A stretch of DNA of 20,137 nucleotides, from positions 1-20,137 of the IMG/VR virus record IMGVR_UViG_3300032360_000065; one strand, written 5' to 3'. The DNA is from a virus. Shown here in pieces: positions 5,926 through 13,137 of the stretch; the first letter of the stretch is position 1; the number at the start of each line of letters is the position of its first letter. Position numbers and translations under genes: made by a program. A model generated the notes under the pieces. It was not told the DNA's origin. It did no database searches and worked only from the letters and a program-made list of their open reading frames with translations.

Positions 5926-8262
5926 TTAAGCCGTAATTAGATCCACGAATCTAGACAGGATAACCCTCGTTGATTTAAACTGGCTATTTTGTCTAGAAAA
6001 GAGGGTAGACATCTTACGAGTGGTCATCTTTTCGTCGATTTCACCAATCGCCTGATTCTTGTTCAATGCTTGAATAACATAATATTCATCATATCCTGAT
6101 TCCGTCTTTATAAAGAAACCAGCTTTCTTTGCTTCAGAAATCCAATTTCTAAATTTCTCTTTACCAGCCGGATGATTCTTATTATAATCTCTAGGAGAAA
6201 ATCTCCATAATGCGTTTGGAGTAAATCTTGGAATAATATAAAAACCGACAATATTGATATCCAGTCTTGATTTAACCACATCGAAAAGTGAAGGGGTAAG
6301 ACCATGCTGTCCACCACTCTTTCCTATTATATGGTTCTTCTTCGTTTTCTTATCCTGCAAATACAATGTATCGTATTGACGGCGAATATATGTACCTTCC
6401 ATTTTTTTCGCATCCCATTCATAAGTACTACCATTTGCTTCACCATCAGTTAACCATACTGCATTAACATTTTGCAGATTATTTCGTTTCGTAAAATCTC
6501 GAATAATATGCTCTGATAATAAGATAGCACCATTCAACGGTGTTCCGTGTAATTCTTCCTCTTGTGGAACTGGATAATTATGGTTATAACTTCCATAAGA
6601 ACCACCCCGTGTATAGTTATAACGATTTGCTAAAATACAAAGATTACGCAATGCGTTATTAAATTCAACCTTTGACATTCTGCTAGAAAGAAAATTTCTC
6701 AATCCAACATGCCTATCAACTGATAAATCGCCATGCTTACATTTAAAGATTGGTTCTTTCTTTCTAACCTTATCACCATCTACATTATAAACACTTCGTT
6801 CTGTAAAACTGTATACTTCAAAAGGAATGTTTACTTTTTGACAAAACATAGACAACTCAATTAACTGTCGAATGGTTCCATATAAATTTTCAGACATCGA
6901 ACCAGACCAATCAACAAACATCACTAAACCATGATTTTTGCCATCAGCAACACGAACGTTCTTTTTAAATACATCATCATTATATGACGCAGAAAACATT
7001 TTATTGGTATCTAAAATACCAGTTTTGGTCACCAATGTTCTTTTATATACATCAGCTGCTTTCTTCCTCTCAAATTCCATAGCAATATGATTTACATTCT
7101 TGCCGGATTCCTTTTTAATTGCCTCTAAGGTTTCCCTTGCATAACCATAAACGCGGTCTCTGAGATCCTTATGTGACGCATCATTATAATAAGTACCACC
7201 AGTTTTCCAAAATATATGATCCTTAGAATCATAAAACTCGTTAATGTTTCGATGTACTTCCTTATAATCAACAATCGCACTTTTCCAATTAACATTATCC
7301 GGTACTGTGATATAATGTACTTTATGATCCACATGTGCAAATGACTCTATACGTTCTGCAAAATTTCGTTGGGTCTCAGCACGAACAGGATCATCATCAT
7401 CATTTGGCTCTGGAGGCTCGTCAGACATTTTTTCATCAATGAGAACTTCATCATCTTCATCTTTTATCTTATTAAAAGCATCATCCAACTCTTCTTCTTC
7501 AGTTTTGGGTTTTTCTTCCCAATCACCATCATCTTCACCATCTTCATCTTCTTCGCCTTCTTCTTCACCATCTATTTCATCTTCTGATTCTTCTTCATCT
7601 TCACCTTCTTGAAGTTCGGCAGATTCTCCTTCTTCACCTGACTGAGGGAAATCATCATCATTATATTCCGTGGGAGGTTGGTCAGTCGGAGTACCCTGCT
7701 CAAATAATTCGTTATCCTTTATATATTGGTGAATTTCTTTTGCTACGGCTTCAACATCGGCGAATGTTTTTACATCCGCTACCTTATCAACCATTTTCTG
7801 TTCGTCATCATTAAAAGAAACAGAAACCGCCTGATTAAGTTTAAAACGCAAATTAATACGATCCAAAAAAGGCAGCTCATTTACAATCTTGTCTTTCACA
7901 CCAAAAAAGTCGTTTTTATTTAAATGATCATATCCACGATAGAATTGTTTTCTCAAACCCGGATATTTGTTTTTAACGAGTTTTTCAATTCTAGCATCTT
8001 CAATTACATTGACGCAATCTTTGGAGGTTTCTTTATTAATCTTCTTGAGACGATCGGGATTAGTAGGGGTGAAAAGAGCATGTCCAACCTCATGACCTAA
8101 AAGTAAGTCATATAAATGATTAGGCATATCTTTCCAAACAGGTAAGATGATACATCGATTCTGAACATCAAACATAGCCGTTTTAACTTGTCTATGTTGA
8201 ACATCCAAATCTTCGACTGCTAACAATTTTGCTAGCTTTTCTTTTGATTCAATCTTCATCAT
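5926..8262 (-). CDS. cobT: CobT-like protein: HExxH peptidase-type domain plus VWA domain
   Basis: A protein of about 778 residues with three parts. Near the N-terminus is a zinc-peptidase-like motif HEVGH (about 57-61), followed by EDARIE (about 88-93) as the possible third ligand region. A very acidic linker of Asp/Glu runs from about 200 to 290. A C-terminal VWA domain carries a complete MIDAS set: DWSGS (about 451-455), a GTPL segment and LTDGEAN. The segment before the VWA (MEFERKKAADVYKRTLVTKTGILDT) is typical of CobT-like VWA proteins. The start is the ATG at 8262, with AAGGA 8 nt upstream. The longer frame begins at a TTG within the ribosome-site region. It is the natural partner of the AAA+ ATPase immediately downstream, and both are driven by twin promoters. 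The MIDAS looks able to bind metal. The real substrate is unknown. Confidence 0.9.
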   Translation of the reverse strand: MMKIESKEKLAKLLAVEDLDVQHRQVKTAMFDVQNRCIILPVWKDMPNHLYDLLLGHEVGHALFTPTNPDRLKKINKETSKDCVNVIEDARIEKLVKNKYPGLRKQFYRGYDHLNKNDFFGVKDKIVNELPFLDRINLRFKLNQAVSVSFNDDEQKMVDKVADVKTFADVEAVAKEIHQYIKDNELFEQGTPTDQPPTEYNDDDFPQSGEEGESAELQEGEDEEESEDEIDGEEEGEEDEDGEDDGDWEEKPKTEEEELDDAFNKIKDEDDEVLIDEKMSDEPPEPNDDDDPVRAETQRNFAERIESFAHVDHKVHYITVPDNVNWKSAIVDYKEVHRNINEFYDSKDHIFWKTGGTYYNDASHKDLRDRVYGYARETLEAIKKESGKNVNHIAMEFERKKAADVYKRTLVTKTGILDTNKMFSASYNDDVFKKNVRVADGKNHGLVMFVDWSGSMSENLYGTIRQLIELSMFCQKVNIPFEVYSFTERSVYNVDGDKVRKKEPIFKCKHGDLSVDRHVGLRNFLSSRMSKVEFNNALRNLCILANRYNYTRGGSYGSYNHNYPVPQEEELHGTPLNGAILLSEHIIRDFTKRNNLQNVNAVWLTDGEANGSTYEWDAKKMEGTYIRRQYDTLYLQDKKTKKNHIIGKSGGQHGLTPSLFDVVKSRLDINIVGFYIIPRFTPNALWRFSPRDYNKNHPAGKEKFRNWISEAKKAGFFIKTESGYDEYYVIQALNKNQAIGEIDEKMTTRKMSTLFSRQNSQFKSTRVILSRFVDLITA

Positions 8263-8301
8263 TCCAATTGTCCTTCTCAATTAATCATTAAATATACTAC
8301 C

Positions 8302-8330
8302 ATTTTAAAGCAATTGGAAAGGAATGTCAA
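8302..8330 (-). promoter_or_regulatory. Sigma70-type promoter for the VWA gene
   Basis: On the minus strand TTGACA (8330-8325) is followed after 17 bp by TAAAAT (8307-8302), a near-consensus -10. The start would be near 8295, giving a leader of about 33 nt that includes the AAGGA ribosome site. The -35 is the end of repeat copy B. Confidence 0.88.
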
Positions 8331-8379
8331 GGAAAAAGCGCCATTGTAACCCATTGAAAACAAACAATAAGTGAAAATA
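8325..8379 (-). repeat. 55-bp direct repeat, copy B (upstream of the VWA gene)
   Basis: Identical over 55 bp to 5753-5807, and placed identically relative to a TTGACA -35 box. Similarity continues weakly upstream: a GTTACA motif at 8383-8388 (spacing 38 bp, versus 37 bp in copy A) and the CCTTATATTTAAAGG motif at 8429-8443. Between those two motifs copy B has about 40 bp more than copy A, and that extra stretch is the hairpin at 8398-8435. Confidence 0.95.
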
Positions 8380-8397
8380 CTTTGTAACGCCTTTGTT

Positions 8398-8435
8398 TAT
8401 AAGGGGTTATATTTTAAAGCATATAACCCCTTATA
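8398..8435 (-). terminator. Perfect 15-bp stem-loop just after hsp20
   Basis: TATAAGGGGTTATAT (8398-8412) and ATATAACCCCTTATA (8421-8435) are perfect inverted copies around an 8-nt loop. The hairpin begins 14 nt after the hsp20 stop codon. It is probably a transcription barrier separating hsp20 from the next promoter, or a 3' RNA-stabilising structure. No U-tract follows on the minus strand, so terminator activity is inferred, not shown. Confidence 0.6.
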
Positions 8436-8449
8436 TTTAAAGGACTTAT

Positions 8450-8872
8450 TTACTTAATATCTATGATTTTTGGCTTATCCGACACCCTCTTCGGCAAAGT
8501 AATCGCCAAAACACCATTTTCCATCTCAGCAGATACTTTATCCGCATTAACGGCGCGTGGAAAGTTATTGAAAGTCTGATCGGTTTTTACACCATAAAAT
8601 TGTGAATCATTATCAGATACTTCCTTCTTACATTTAATAGTAAGTGTTCCCTCTTTAAATGTAAGATCAATATCCTTCTTGGTCATACCCGGCATAACAA
8701 TATCCAAAGTATAAGCTTCATCGGTTTCATTCCAACGATACTTATTATGTGGACGATGTGATACGCTAGTTGTCCATGGATCATTATTCATAAGATAATT
8801 ATCAAAACGATCCCAATTTGTCCAAGCTGGAAAAATATCATCAAAAAGGTTATTATGTTTAATTAAGTTCAT
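8450..8872 (-). CDS. hsp20: Hsp20-family small heat-shock protein
   Basis: A 140-residue alpha-crystallin-type chaperone. The alpha-crystallin domain is clear: YRWNETDEAYTLDIVMPGMTKKDIDLTFKEGTLTIKC, then NFPRAVNADKVSAEMENGVLAITLPK, ending with a short tail containing an I-x-I-like IDIK. The N-terminal region (IKHNNLFDDIFPAWTNWDRFDNYL) is the variable part. The start is the ATG at 8872, with an AAGGAG ribosome site 6 nt upstream. The longer frame starts at a TTG upstream of that site. Hsp20 is a common passenger of marine T4-like phages, thought to protect proteins or help assembly. It has its own promoter at 8923-8951 and a hairpin after the stop. It sits just before the VWA/AAA+ pair, which may be its functional partners. 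Confidence 0.95.
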   Translation of the reverse strand: MNLIKHNNLFDDIFPAWTNWDRFDNYLMNNDPWTTSVSHRPHNKYRWNETDEAYTLDIVMPGMTKKDIDLTFKEGTLTIKCKKEVSDNDSQFYGVKTDQTFNNFPRAVNADKVSAEMENGVLAITLPKRVSDKPKIIDIK

Positions 8873-8897
8873 TCTATTCTCCTTCAATTAAGGTTAT

Positions 8898-8913
8898 CGG
8901 CAGTTTTCTACCG
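8898..8913 (-). promoter_or_regulatory. Small hairpin in the hsp20 leader
   Basis: On the minus strand CGGTAG-AAAA-CTGCCG can form a 6-bp stem with one U-G pair and an AAAA loop. It lies between the promoter and the ribosome site. It is too short to claim more than a possible mRNA 5' stabiliser or regulatory fold. Confidence 0.4.
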
Positions 8914-8922
8914 TCTATATAT

Positions 8923-8951
8923 ATTATAAGATCGCAAATCGCATTTGGCAA
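8923..8951 (-). promoter_or_regulatory. Sigma70-type promoter for hsp20
   Basis: On the minus strand TTGCCA (8951-8946) is followed after 17 bp by TATAAT (8928-8923). That is five of six plus six of six consensus positions at ideal spacing. The start is expected near 8916, giving a leader of about 44 nt. The -35 is preceded by CC, as in the other promoters of this window (CCTTG). Confidence 0.87.
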
Positions 8952-8957
8952 GGTTCA

Positions 8958-9122
8958 TTAAAAAAATTTAATTTTTCCTGTACATGTAGGACGAGTATCC
9001 TCCGCCGTACAGGGTGGTCTTCCCTTACCAACAAGACCCTCTATTGGCCACCACTTAAATGGATCCAATACAAACATCAAACCAAAAAATAAGAAAATAC
9101 CAGCAATTATAAATTTCTTCAT
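8958..9122 (-). CDS. 54-aa small membrane-anchored or exported protein
   Basis: An ATG at 9122 overlaps the stop of the FmdB-type gene (ATGA) and opens a 54-codon frame. The product has a Lys-Lys start and a hydrophobic segment of about 17 residues (FIIAGIFLFFGLMFVLD), then WWPIEGLVGKGRPPC with a second Cys ten residues further on, and a lysine-rich end. It looks like a single-pass membrane or secreted peptide with two cysteines outside the segment. I recognise no family. The stop-start overlap, the coding-like composition and the position just before the hsp20 promoter favour a real gene. Confidence 0.6.
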   Translation of the reverse strand: MKKFIIAGIFLFFGLMFVLDPFKWWPIEGLVGKGRPPCTAEDTRPTCTGKIKFF

Positions 9123-9361
9123 TCTTTTTTCTTCTCCTCTTTCTTCTCCTCTTTCTTCTTAGGTTTCGGTTTTTTACTATATCCATCTTTATACCAACAA
9201 TCACCCTTTAATTTAAATGATGATATATCGGTTCCGTCTCTTCCCATTACACCGGTACACTGGTCTTGTTCACAAGGAAATTTTTTATCTCTCTTCTTAA
9301 CATCTATTATAAATTCATCTATATAACCGCACTGCGTACATCTATAAGTATATAACGGCAT
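9119..9361 (-). CDS. FmdB-type zinc-ribbon protein
   Basis: An 80-residue protein beginning MPLYTYRCTQCGYIDEF, the characteristic start of the FmdB regulatory-protein family, with Cys pairs at 8/11 and about 30/35 forming one zinc ribbon. A conserved-looking FKLKGDCWYKDGYS segment follows. The last 18 residues are an almost pure Lys/Glu tail (KKKEEKKEEKKKE), flexible and probably not folded. Such proteins occur widely in phages as presumed transcription or nucleic-acid-binding factors, and no function is proven. Its ATG overlaps the preceding stop (TAATG). Confidence 0.85.
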   Translation of the reverse strand: MPLYTYRCTQCGYIDEFIIDVKKRDKKFPCEQDQCTGVMGRDGTDISSFKLKGDCWYKDGYSKKPKPKKKEEKKEEKKKE

Positions 9362-9570
9362 TATTTAATCCTATTAAAACATCTTCGAACAATATATATT
9401 CTAATAACAGATGTAACAGTTAATATCATTACTATCTGAATATTCTGAAATAAAGTAATATCTATATTATATAAGGGGAAAATTAATAACTGCACAGCAA
9501 GGGCTACAAAGAATCCAGAACCGACTGTAACAACAGACTCAATAAAACTTTGCAATTTACTTTGTTTCAT
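9361..9570 (-). CDS. 69-aa two-helix membrane protein (DUF7220-like)
   Basis: The start is taken as the ATG at 9570, which overlaps the stop of the upstream oxygenase gene (ATGA). The longer frame begins with a TTG inside that gene. The product MKQSKLQSFIESVVTVGSGF... has two hydrophobic segments (about residues 14-33 and 42-58) and a basic C-terminus (RIYIVRRCFNRIK). The opening and the RxYxxRRxFxxI ending match my memory of the DUF7220 family of small phage and bacterial membrane proteins. Its function is unknown. It lies in a run of four overlapping genes after gp46. Confidence 0.75.
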   Translation of the reverse strand: MKQSKLQSFIESVVTVGSGFFVALAVQLLIFPLYNIDITLFQNIQIVMILTVTSVIRIYIVRRCFNRIK

Positions 9571-10199
9571 TGCAATTTTTCCCAATGATCTTTTTTCATG
9601 TCATTAATACCCTTTTCATAACCTTCAGAATTAACCAAATCAAAACCAATTGTAATTCTTTCTATATCATTTAGAGCAGCATCTGTATAATGTTTTACCC
9701 AACTAGGAAATAATGTTATCTTACCATCCTTATTTTTTGATTCATAAATTTCTTCAAAATAAGGAGTTAAATAGTATGTCGATGTTTCAATAGTTTGAAC
9801 AGCAATATTTCCACTTAAATAAGCGTGCATACCTATAGCATGTGAATGTGTACCTATTGCTTCGCCTTTCCTCATAACATTAGCCCAGCATTGACCATAT
9901 AATATAGAATTATCCTTTGTATATAATTGAACCTCATTCTTTACAATCTCACCTAAAAATTTAGTTTCTTCTATTTGAAATAAATTAAATTGTGCAAATC
10001 TGCTAGTTAAACTATCTTTACCTAAACCGGTGTCTCCATCATATGCTCTTGATTTCTCCGTTTCATCTAAAATTGATTTTTCTATTTCTAAAATCGTATT
10101 TGCCAATCCTTCTACATTAATTTGACCTTCCCATATATCATATTCATACCACGGATTAAATTTATGATATGGCTTCGCGCTTTTAAATTTTATAATCAT
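9567..10199 (-). CDS. Putative 2-oxoglutarate/Fe(II) oxygenase, PF13759-like
   Basis: A 210-residue protein with the pattern of the 2OG-FeII_Oxy_5 group: CWANVMRKGEAIGTHSHAIGMHAYLSGN (His118 and His120 as metal ligands), later GKITLFPSWVKHYTDAAL (His170) and ERITIGFDL (Arg181 for the co-substrate). The double-fold helix core therefore appears complete. The HxH in place of HxD fits this subgroup as I remember it. The substrate is unknown. The start overlaps the gp46 stop (ATGA). Marine T4-like phages often carry several oxygenases, and another of a different type lies at 14548-15150. Confidence 0.82.
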   Translation of the reverse strand: MIIKFKSAKPYHKFNPWYEYDIWEGQINVEGLANTILEIEKSILDETEKSRAYDGDTGLGKDSLTSRFAQFNLFQIEETKFLGEIVKNEVQLYTKDNSILYGQCWANVMRKGEAIGTHSHAIGMHAYLSGNIAVQTIETSTYYLTPYFEEIYESKNKDGKITLFPSWVKHYTDAALNDIERITIGFDLVNSEGYEKGINDMKKDHWEKLQ

Positions 10200-11896
10200 T
10201 CTTGTACTAATTGTGTAAAATTATTAACTTTCTCTACTGTAATCTTAGATGGAAACTTATCATCAAGTATATCTAACTTATGTGATATAACAAACAAATT
10301 TGTTCCTTTTAATATATTAAATAATTTCATTAGATCATCCACACCAGCTTGATCCAAACTAGCATCAAATATTTCATCAAGAATTAATAAATTAACATTA
10401 ACACTATTTCTCATGGATGCAATATCTCTCCATGTCAATAACAAAGATATATCAATTCGTTTCTTCTCTCCCTCTGAAAAGGAATAATATGAAAAATCAT
10501 CTCGATGTCTACTTTTAATAGTTTCATTAAAATTTTCATCTAATTGAAAATTCACAAAGAAATCCATATCCTTGAGATAATTATTTACATGCTTATTAAT
10601 AACGGGAAGATACTTTCGTATTACTCTTGTCTTAATTCCCTTATCATTTAATATAGTATTTAATATGTCATAATATCTTCTTTGTTCTACATATCGTAAT
10701 CTGGATTTTTTATTTTCATCCAATTCATTTTCCATTATTCTTTTTTTATCATCATCTATATGAAAATTAGCTTCTGATATCTCCTCCTGAAGTCTACTAA
10801 CTAATGTTTGATGTGATTGTATATCACTATGCCTTCTTGTAATAAGTCTTTCTTGATCTTGTATCTTATCACTACAAATTGCAATTTCATCTAAACGATC
10901 CATTACTTTATCCACTTCCATGTTTAGTTTACTTACACCCTCATTCATGTCATTAATATTAGCGGATATTTGTTGTAATTTATCCTTTTTAAATATTTCA
11001 TCAATATCTTGTTCACAAGTAGGGCAATTCTCATTATCTTCAAAAAACTTATTTTCTTTATTTAACTTCTTTAAGTTTTTATCAATCTGTATTTTATAGC
11101 TATCCAAATCTTTATGCTTTTTTATAATATCAGTTTGATCATTAATCTCCATACGAAGTTCGCCTGCCTTTTCGTGATGTACCGAGATTTCAACTTGTAT
11201 TGCTTCAATAACTCTTCTCAGTTCTTTAATTTTATCATTATTATCTTCTCTTTTCTTAGAGGACTTAGCTTTCAATTCCTCTATATGTTTTTCATATAAG
11301 CTAATCTTCTCTTTCAATAATTTAATATTATATTCTAACTCAGTAATCTCTTCTTTCAAAGAATTTATTCTTTCTTTAAGTAAATTCTTCATAACTGAAA
11401 ATATACCAATATCCAATATATCCTCAATAATAATTCTACGATCATTAGCTGTTAATTGCATAAAAGGAACAAATGATGCAGAACCCAATACTACAATTTG
11501 TGTAAATGTCTTAAAATTTAATTTAAGAATATTCTCTTCTAAATATTTTTGATAATCAGTCGATCTTGCGTCTTGATTTATTATTTTTCCATTATGATAT
11601 ATTTCAAATATAGCGGGTTTAATACCTCTGCGAACTTTCCATTCCGCTTTACCAACAGAAAATTCAATTTCTGTTAACAATTCTTTTTCATTGACAGTAT
11701 TCAACAACTGCCCTTTATTAATCTTCTTGAATGGTTTCCCAAACAAAGAAAAAGTAATAGCATCAATCAAAGTAGATTTACCAGCACCATTCTTACCAAC
11801 GATTAACATCATTGGTTCTTTATCTAACTCTACTTCTAAAAATCTATTACCAGTCGCTAAGAAATTCTTAAACCTTACCGTCTTTAATTTAATCAT
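10196..11896 (-). CDS. 46: Recombination endonuclease subunit gp46 (Rad50/SbcC-like)
   Basis: This SMC-type ATPase partner of gp47 resects DNA ends for recombination-dependent replication and host DNA breakdown. At 566 residues it is close to T4 gp46 (560). Walker A GKNGAGKST at about 34-42; coiled coils from about 165 to 285 and 305 to 400 flank a zinc-hook CPTC at 291-294; signature motif SFSEGEKKR at about 472-480; Walker B LLILDEIFD at about 503-511; and the H-loop VISHK near the C-terminus. The start overlaps the gp47 stop by 8 nt. All ATPase motifs are intact, so it should be active. Confidence 0.96.
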   Translation of the reverse strand: MIKLKTVRFKNFLATGNRFLEVELDKEPMMLIVGKNGAGKSTLIDAITFSLFGKPFKKINKGQLLNTVNEKELLTEIEFSVGKAEWKVRRGIKPAIFEIYHNGKIINQDARSTDYQKYLEENILKLNFKTFTQIVVLGSASFVPFMQLTANDRRIIIEDILDIGIFSVMKNLLKERINSLKEEITELEYNIKLLKEKISLYEKHIEELKAKSSKKREDNNDKIKELRRVIEAIQVEISVHHEKAGELRMEINDQTDIIKKHKDLDSYKIQIDKNLKKLNKENKFFEDNENCPTCEQDIDEIFKKDKLQQISANINDMNEGVSKLNMEVDKVMDRLDEIAICSDKIQDQERLITRRHSDIQSHQTLVSRLQEEISEANFHIDDDKKRIMENELDENKKSRLRYVEQRRYYDILNTILNDKGIKTRVIRKYLPVINKHVNNYLKDMDFFVNFQLDENFNETIKSRHRDDFSYYSFSEGEKKRIDISLLLTWRDIASMRNSVNVNLLILDEIFDASLDQAGVDDLMKLFNILKGTNLFVISHKLDILDDKFPSKITVEKVNNFTQLVQE

Positions 11897-12965
11897 CTAT
11901 ATTTAAAGCCTCATCATATATAACTTGCAATAATTTCTTAACTTTAGTTCGCTCATTTTTCTTAACATTATCATCCGGCATACTATCCACATATTCATTG
12001 AGAAAAGTAGAGGTATTTCCTACTTCTAAATCTTCTTGAGTTTCCTCCGCATACCTCATAGAATATTCTGATAAATCTTCAAGTATAGTTAAATCAATTA
12101 AATCACATTTATATAACCGATCAACAAAATCTTCAAAATTAGCTAAATTAGTTTTTTCTTCTACTATTAATTTTATAATTTTATTTTTATAATAACTTGT
12201 ATCTAGTTTTTTATAATCAACATTACCACTATCATCATAATAAATCTTTTCAAATAATCGATACTTATTACGAATAAATTCCAATTCTCTTGTTTCAGTA
12301 TCAAATATATGAAAACCTCTAGGATCATCATAATCATTCCAAGTAATTTCATATGGAGCACCAAGATAATGTATATTATCCTTACTAGACTTATGATGGT
12401 AATGTCCCGAACATACTATCTCATACCTATTAAATAACTTTTTAGGAAGTCCTGAATTAGCTACATATCCTTTATACATAGCAAATCCATCAATCTCTAA
12501 ATGGCCAAGCATAACTTGTGCTTTCGAATTTTTAATAAAATACATCACCTCATCATAATTTCCAGAATTAATCCAAGGAATCAAATCAATAATTGTACCA
12601 TCAATAGATATTGGAGTAGGGGATGCATATGTATACACATTATCATAATATCCATATAATAAATCAGAACTATTAACATCATTTGTGTTTCGATAATAAG
12701 TAGAATGATTACCAACAATAGAATGTAGTTGGATATGATTTTCTCTCATAACATCAAAATAAAATCGTCTTACCTGATGCAGTGTATGGAAATTTACATA
12801 CTTTCGGCGATCAAAGGTATCACCCAAATCTATTACTGTATGAATATGATTTTCTTCTAAGTATGGAAAAAATTGGTTGGCGTAAAATCTTTCAAGATAA
12901 TCGCTAAATGATTGACTATCCTGTTTTCCTCCGAAGTGTTGATCAGTTATCAGGGCTATCTTCAT
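11889..12965 (-). CDS. 47: Recombination endonuclease subunit gp47 (Mre11/SbcD-like)
   Basis: Metallophosphoesterase nuclease that works with gp46. The start is set at the ATG at 12965, which gives MKIALITDQHFGG, with an AAGGAAA ribosome site about 8 nt upstream. The longer frame would add 15 residues absent from the family. The 358-residue product shows the metal-binding series: D8 and H10 (DQH), D49 (LGDTFDRR), GNH (85-87), GHLEIDG and CSGHYHHK. T4 gp47 has 339 residues. The N-terminal codons overlap the end of the small zinc-ribbon gene by 23 nt. Confidence 0.95.
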   Translation of the reverse strand: MKIALITDQHFGGKQDSQSFSDYLERFYANQFFPYLEENHIHTVIDLGDTFDRRKYVNFHTLHQVRRFYFDVMRENHIQLHSIVGNHSTYYRNTNDVNSSDLLYGYYDNVYTYASPTPISIDGTIIDLIPWINSGNYDEVMYFIKNSKAQVMLGHLEIDGFAMYKGYVANSGLPKKLFNRYEIVCSGHYHHKSSKDNIHYLGAPYEITWNDYDDPRGFHIFDTETRELEFIRNKYRLFEKIYYDDSGNVDYKKLDTSYYKNKIIKLIVEEKTNLANFEDFVDRLYKCDLIDLTILEDLSEYSMRYAEETQEDLEVGNTSTFLNEYVDSMPDDNVKKNERTKVKKLLQVIYDEALNIDD

Positions 12966-13137
12966 GATAATATTTCCTTGTCCATTTAAAGTGACATCTA
13001 GTACATTCAAACGTTTGTGTTGCTATACCATCTATATGTTCTACATCATAACTACAATTTGTAAATGCATGATCTGGTTCATGCTCTTTACATCTTGGAC
13101 ATTCTTCCATAGCCATTATGTTATAATCAGTGGCCAC
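12943..13137 (-). CDS. 64-aa zinc-ribbon protein between proline dehydrogenase and gp47
   Basis: A small protein with four zinc-ribbon cysteines in two pairs, CPRC near the N-terminus and CTRC near residue 46, plus a Cys in the loop (FTNC). It ends in a basic and acidic tail (KWTRKYYHEDSPDN). The start is a GTG at 13137, supported by an AAGGA ribosome site 8 nt upstream. Later ATGs (13116, 13110) lack one. It overlaps proline dehydrogenase by 11 nt and gp47 by 23 nt. A nucleic-acid or protein-binding adaptor is the likely type of role. No named family is recognised. Confidence 0.75.
   Translation of the reverse strand: MATDYNIMAMEECPRCKEHEPDHAFTNCSYDVEHIDGIATQTFECTRCHFKWTRKYYHEDSPDN

Noticed and set aside
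7369-7587. 72-aa plus-strand frame rich in Phe and Ile
   Set aside because: It is the antisense of the Asp/Glu-rich linker of the VWA protein. GAA/GAT codons read backwards give TTC/ATC, so it is a compositional shadow.
4445-8262. Reading the cobS/cobT-like pair as a cobalamin biosynthesis pathway
   Set aside because: No CobN or other corrin gene is visible, and the HExxH motif suggests another activity. The names are kept only as family labels.
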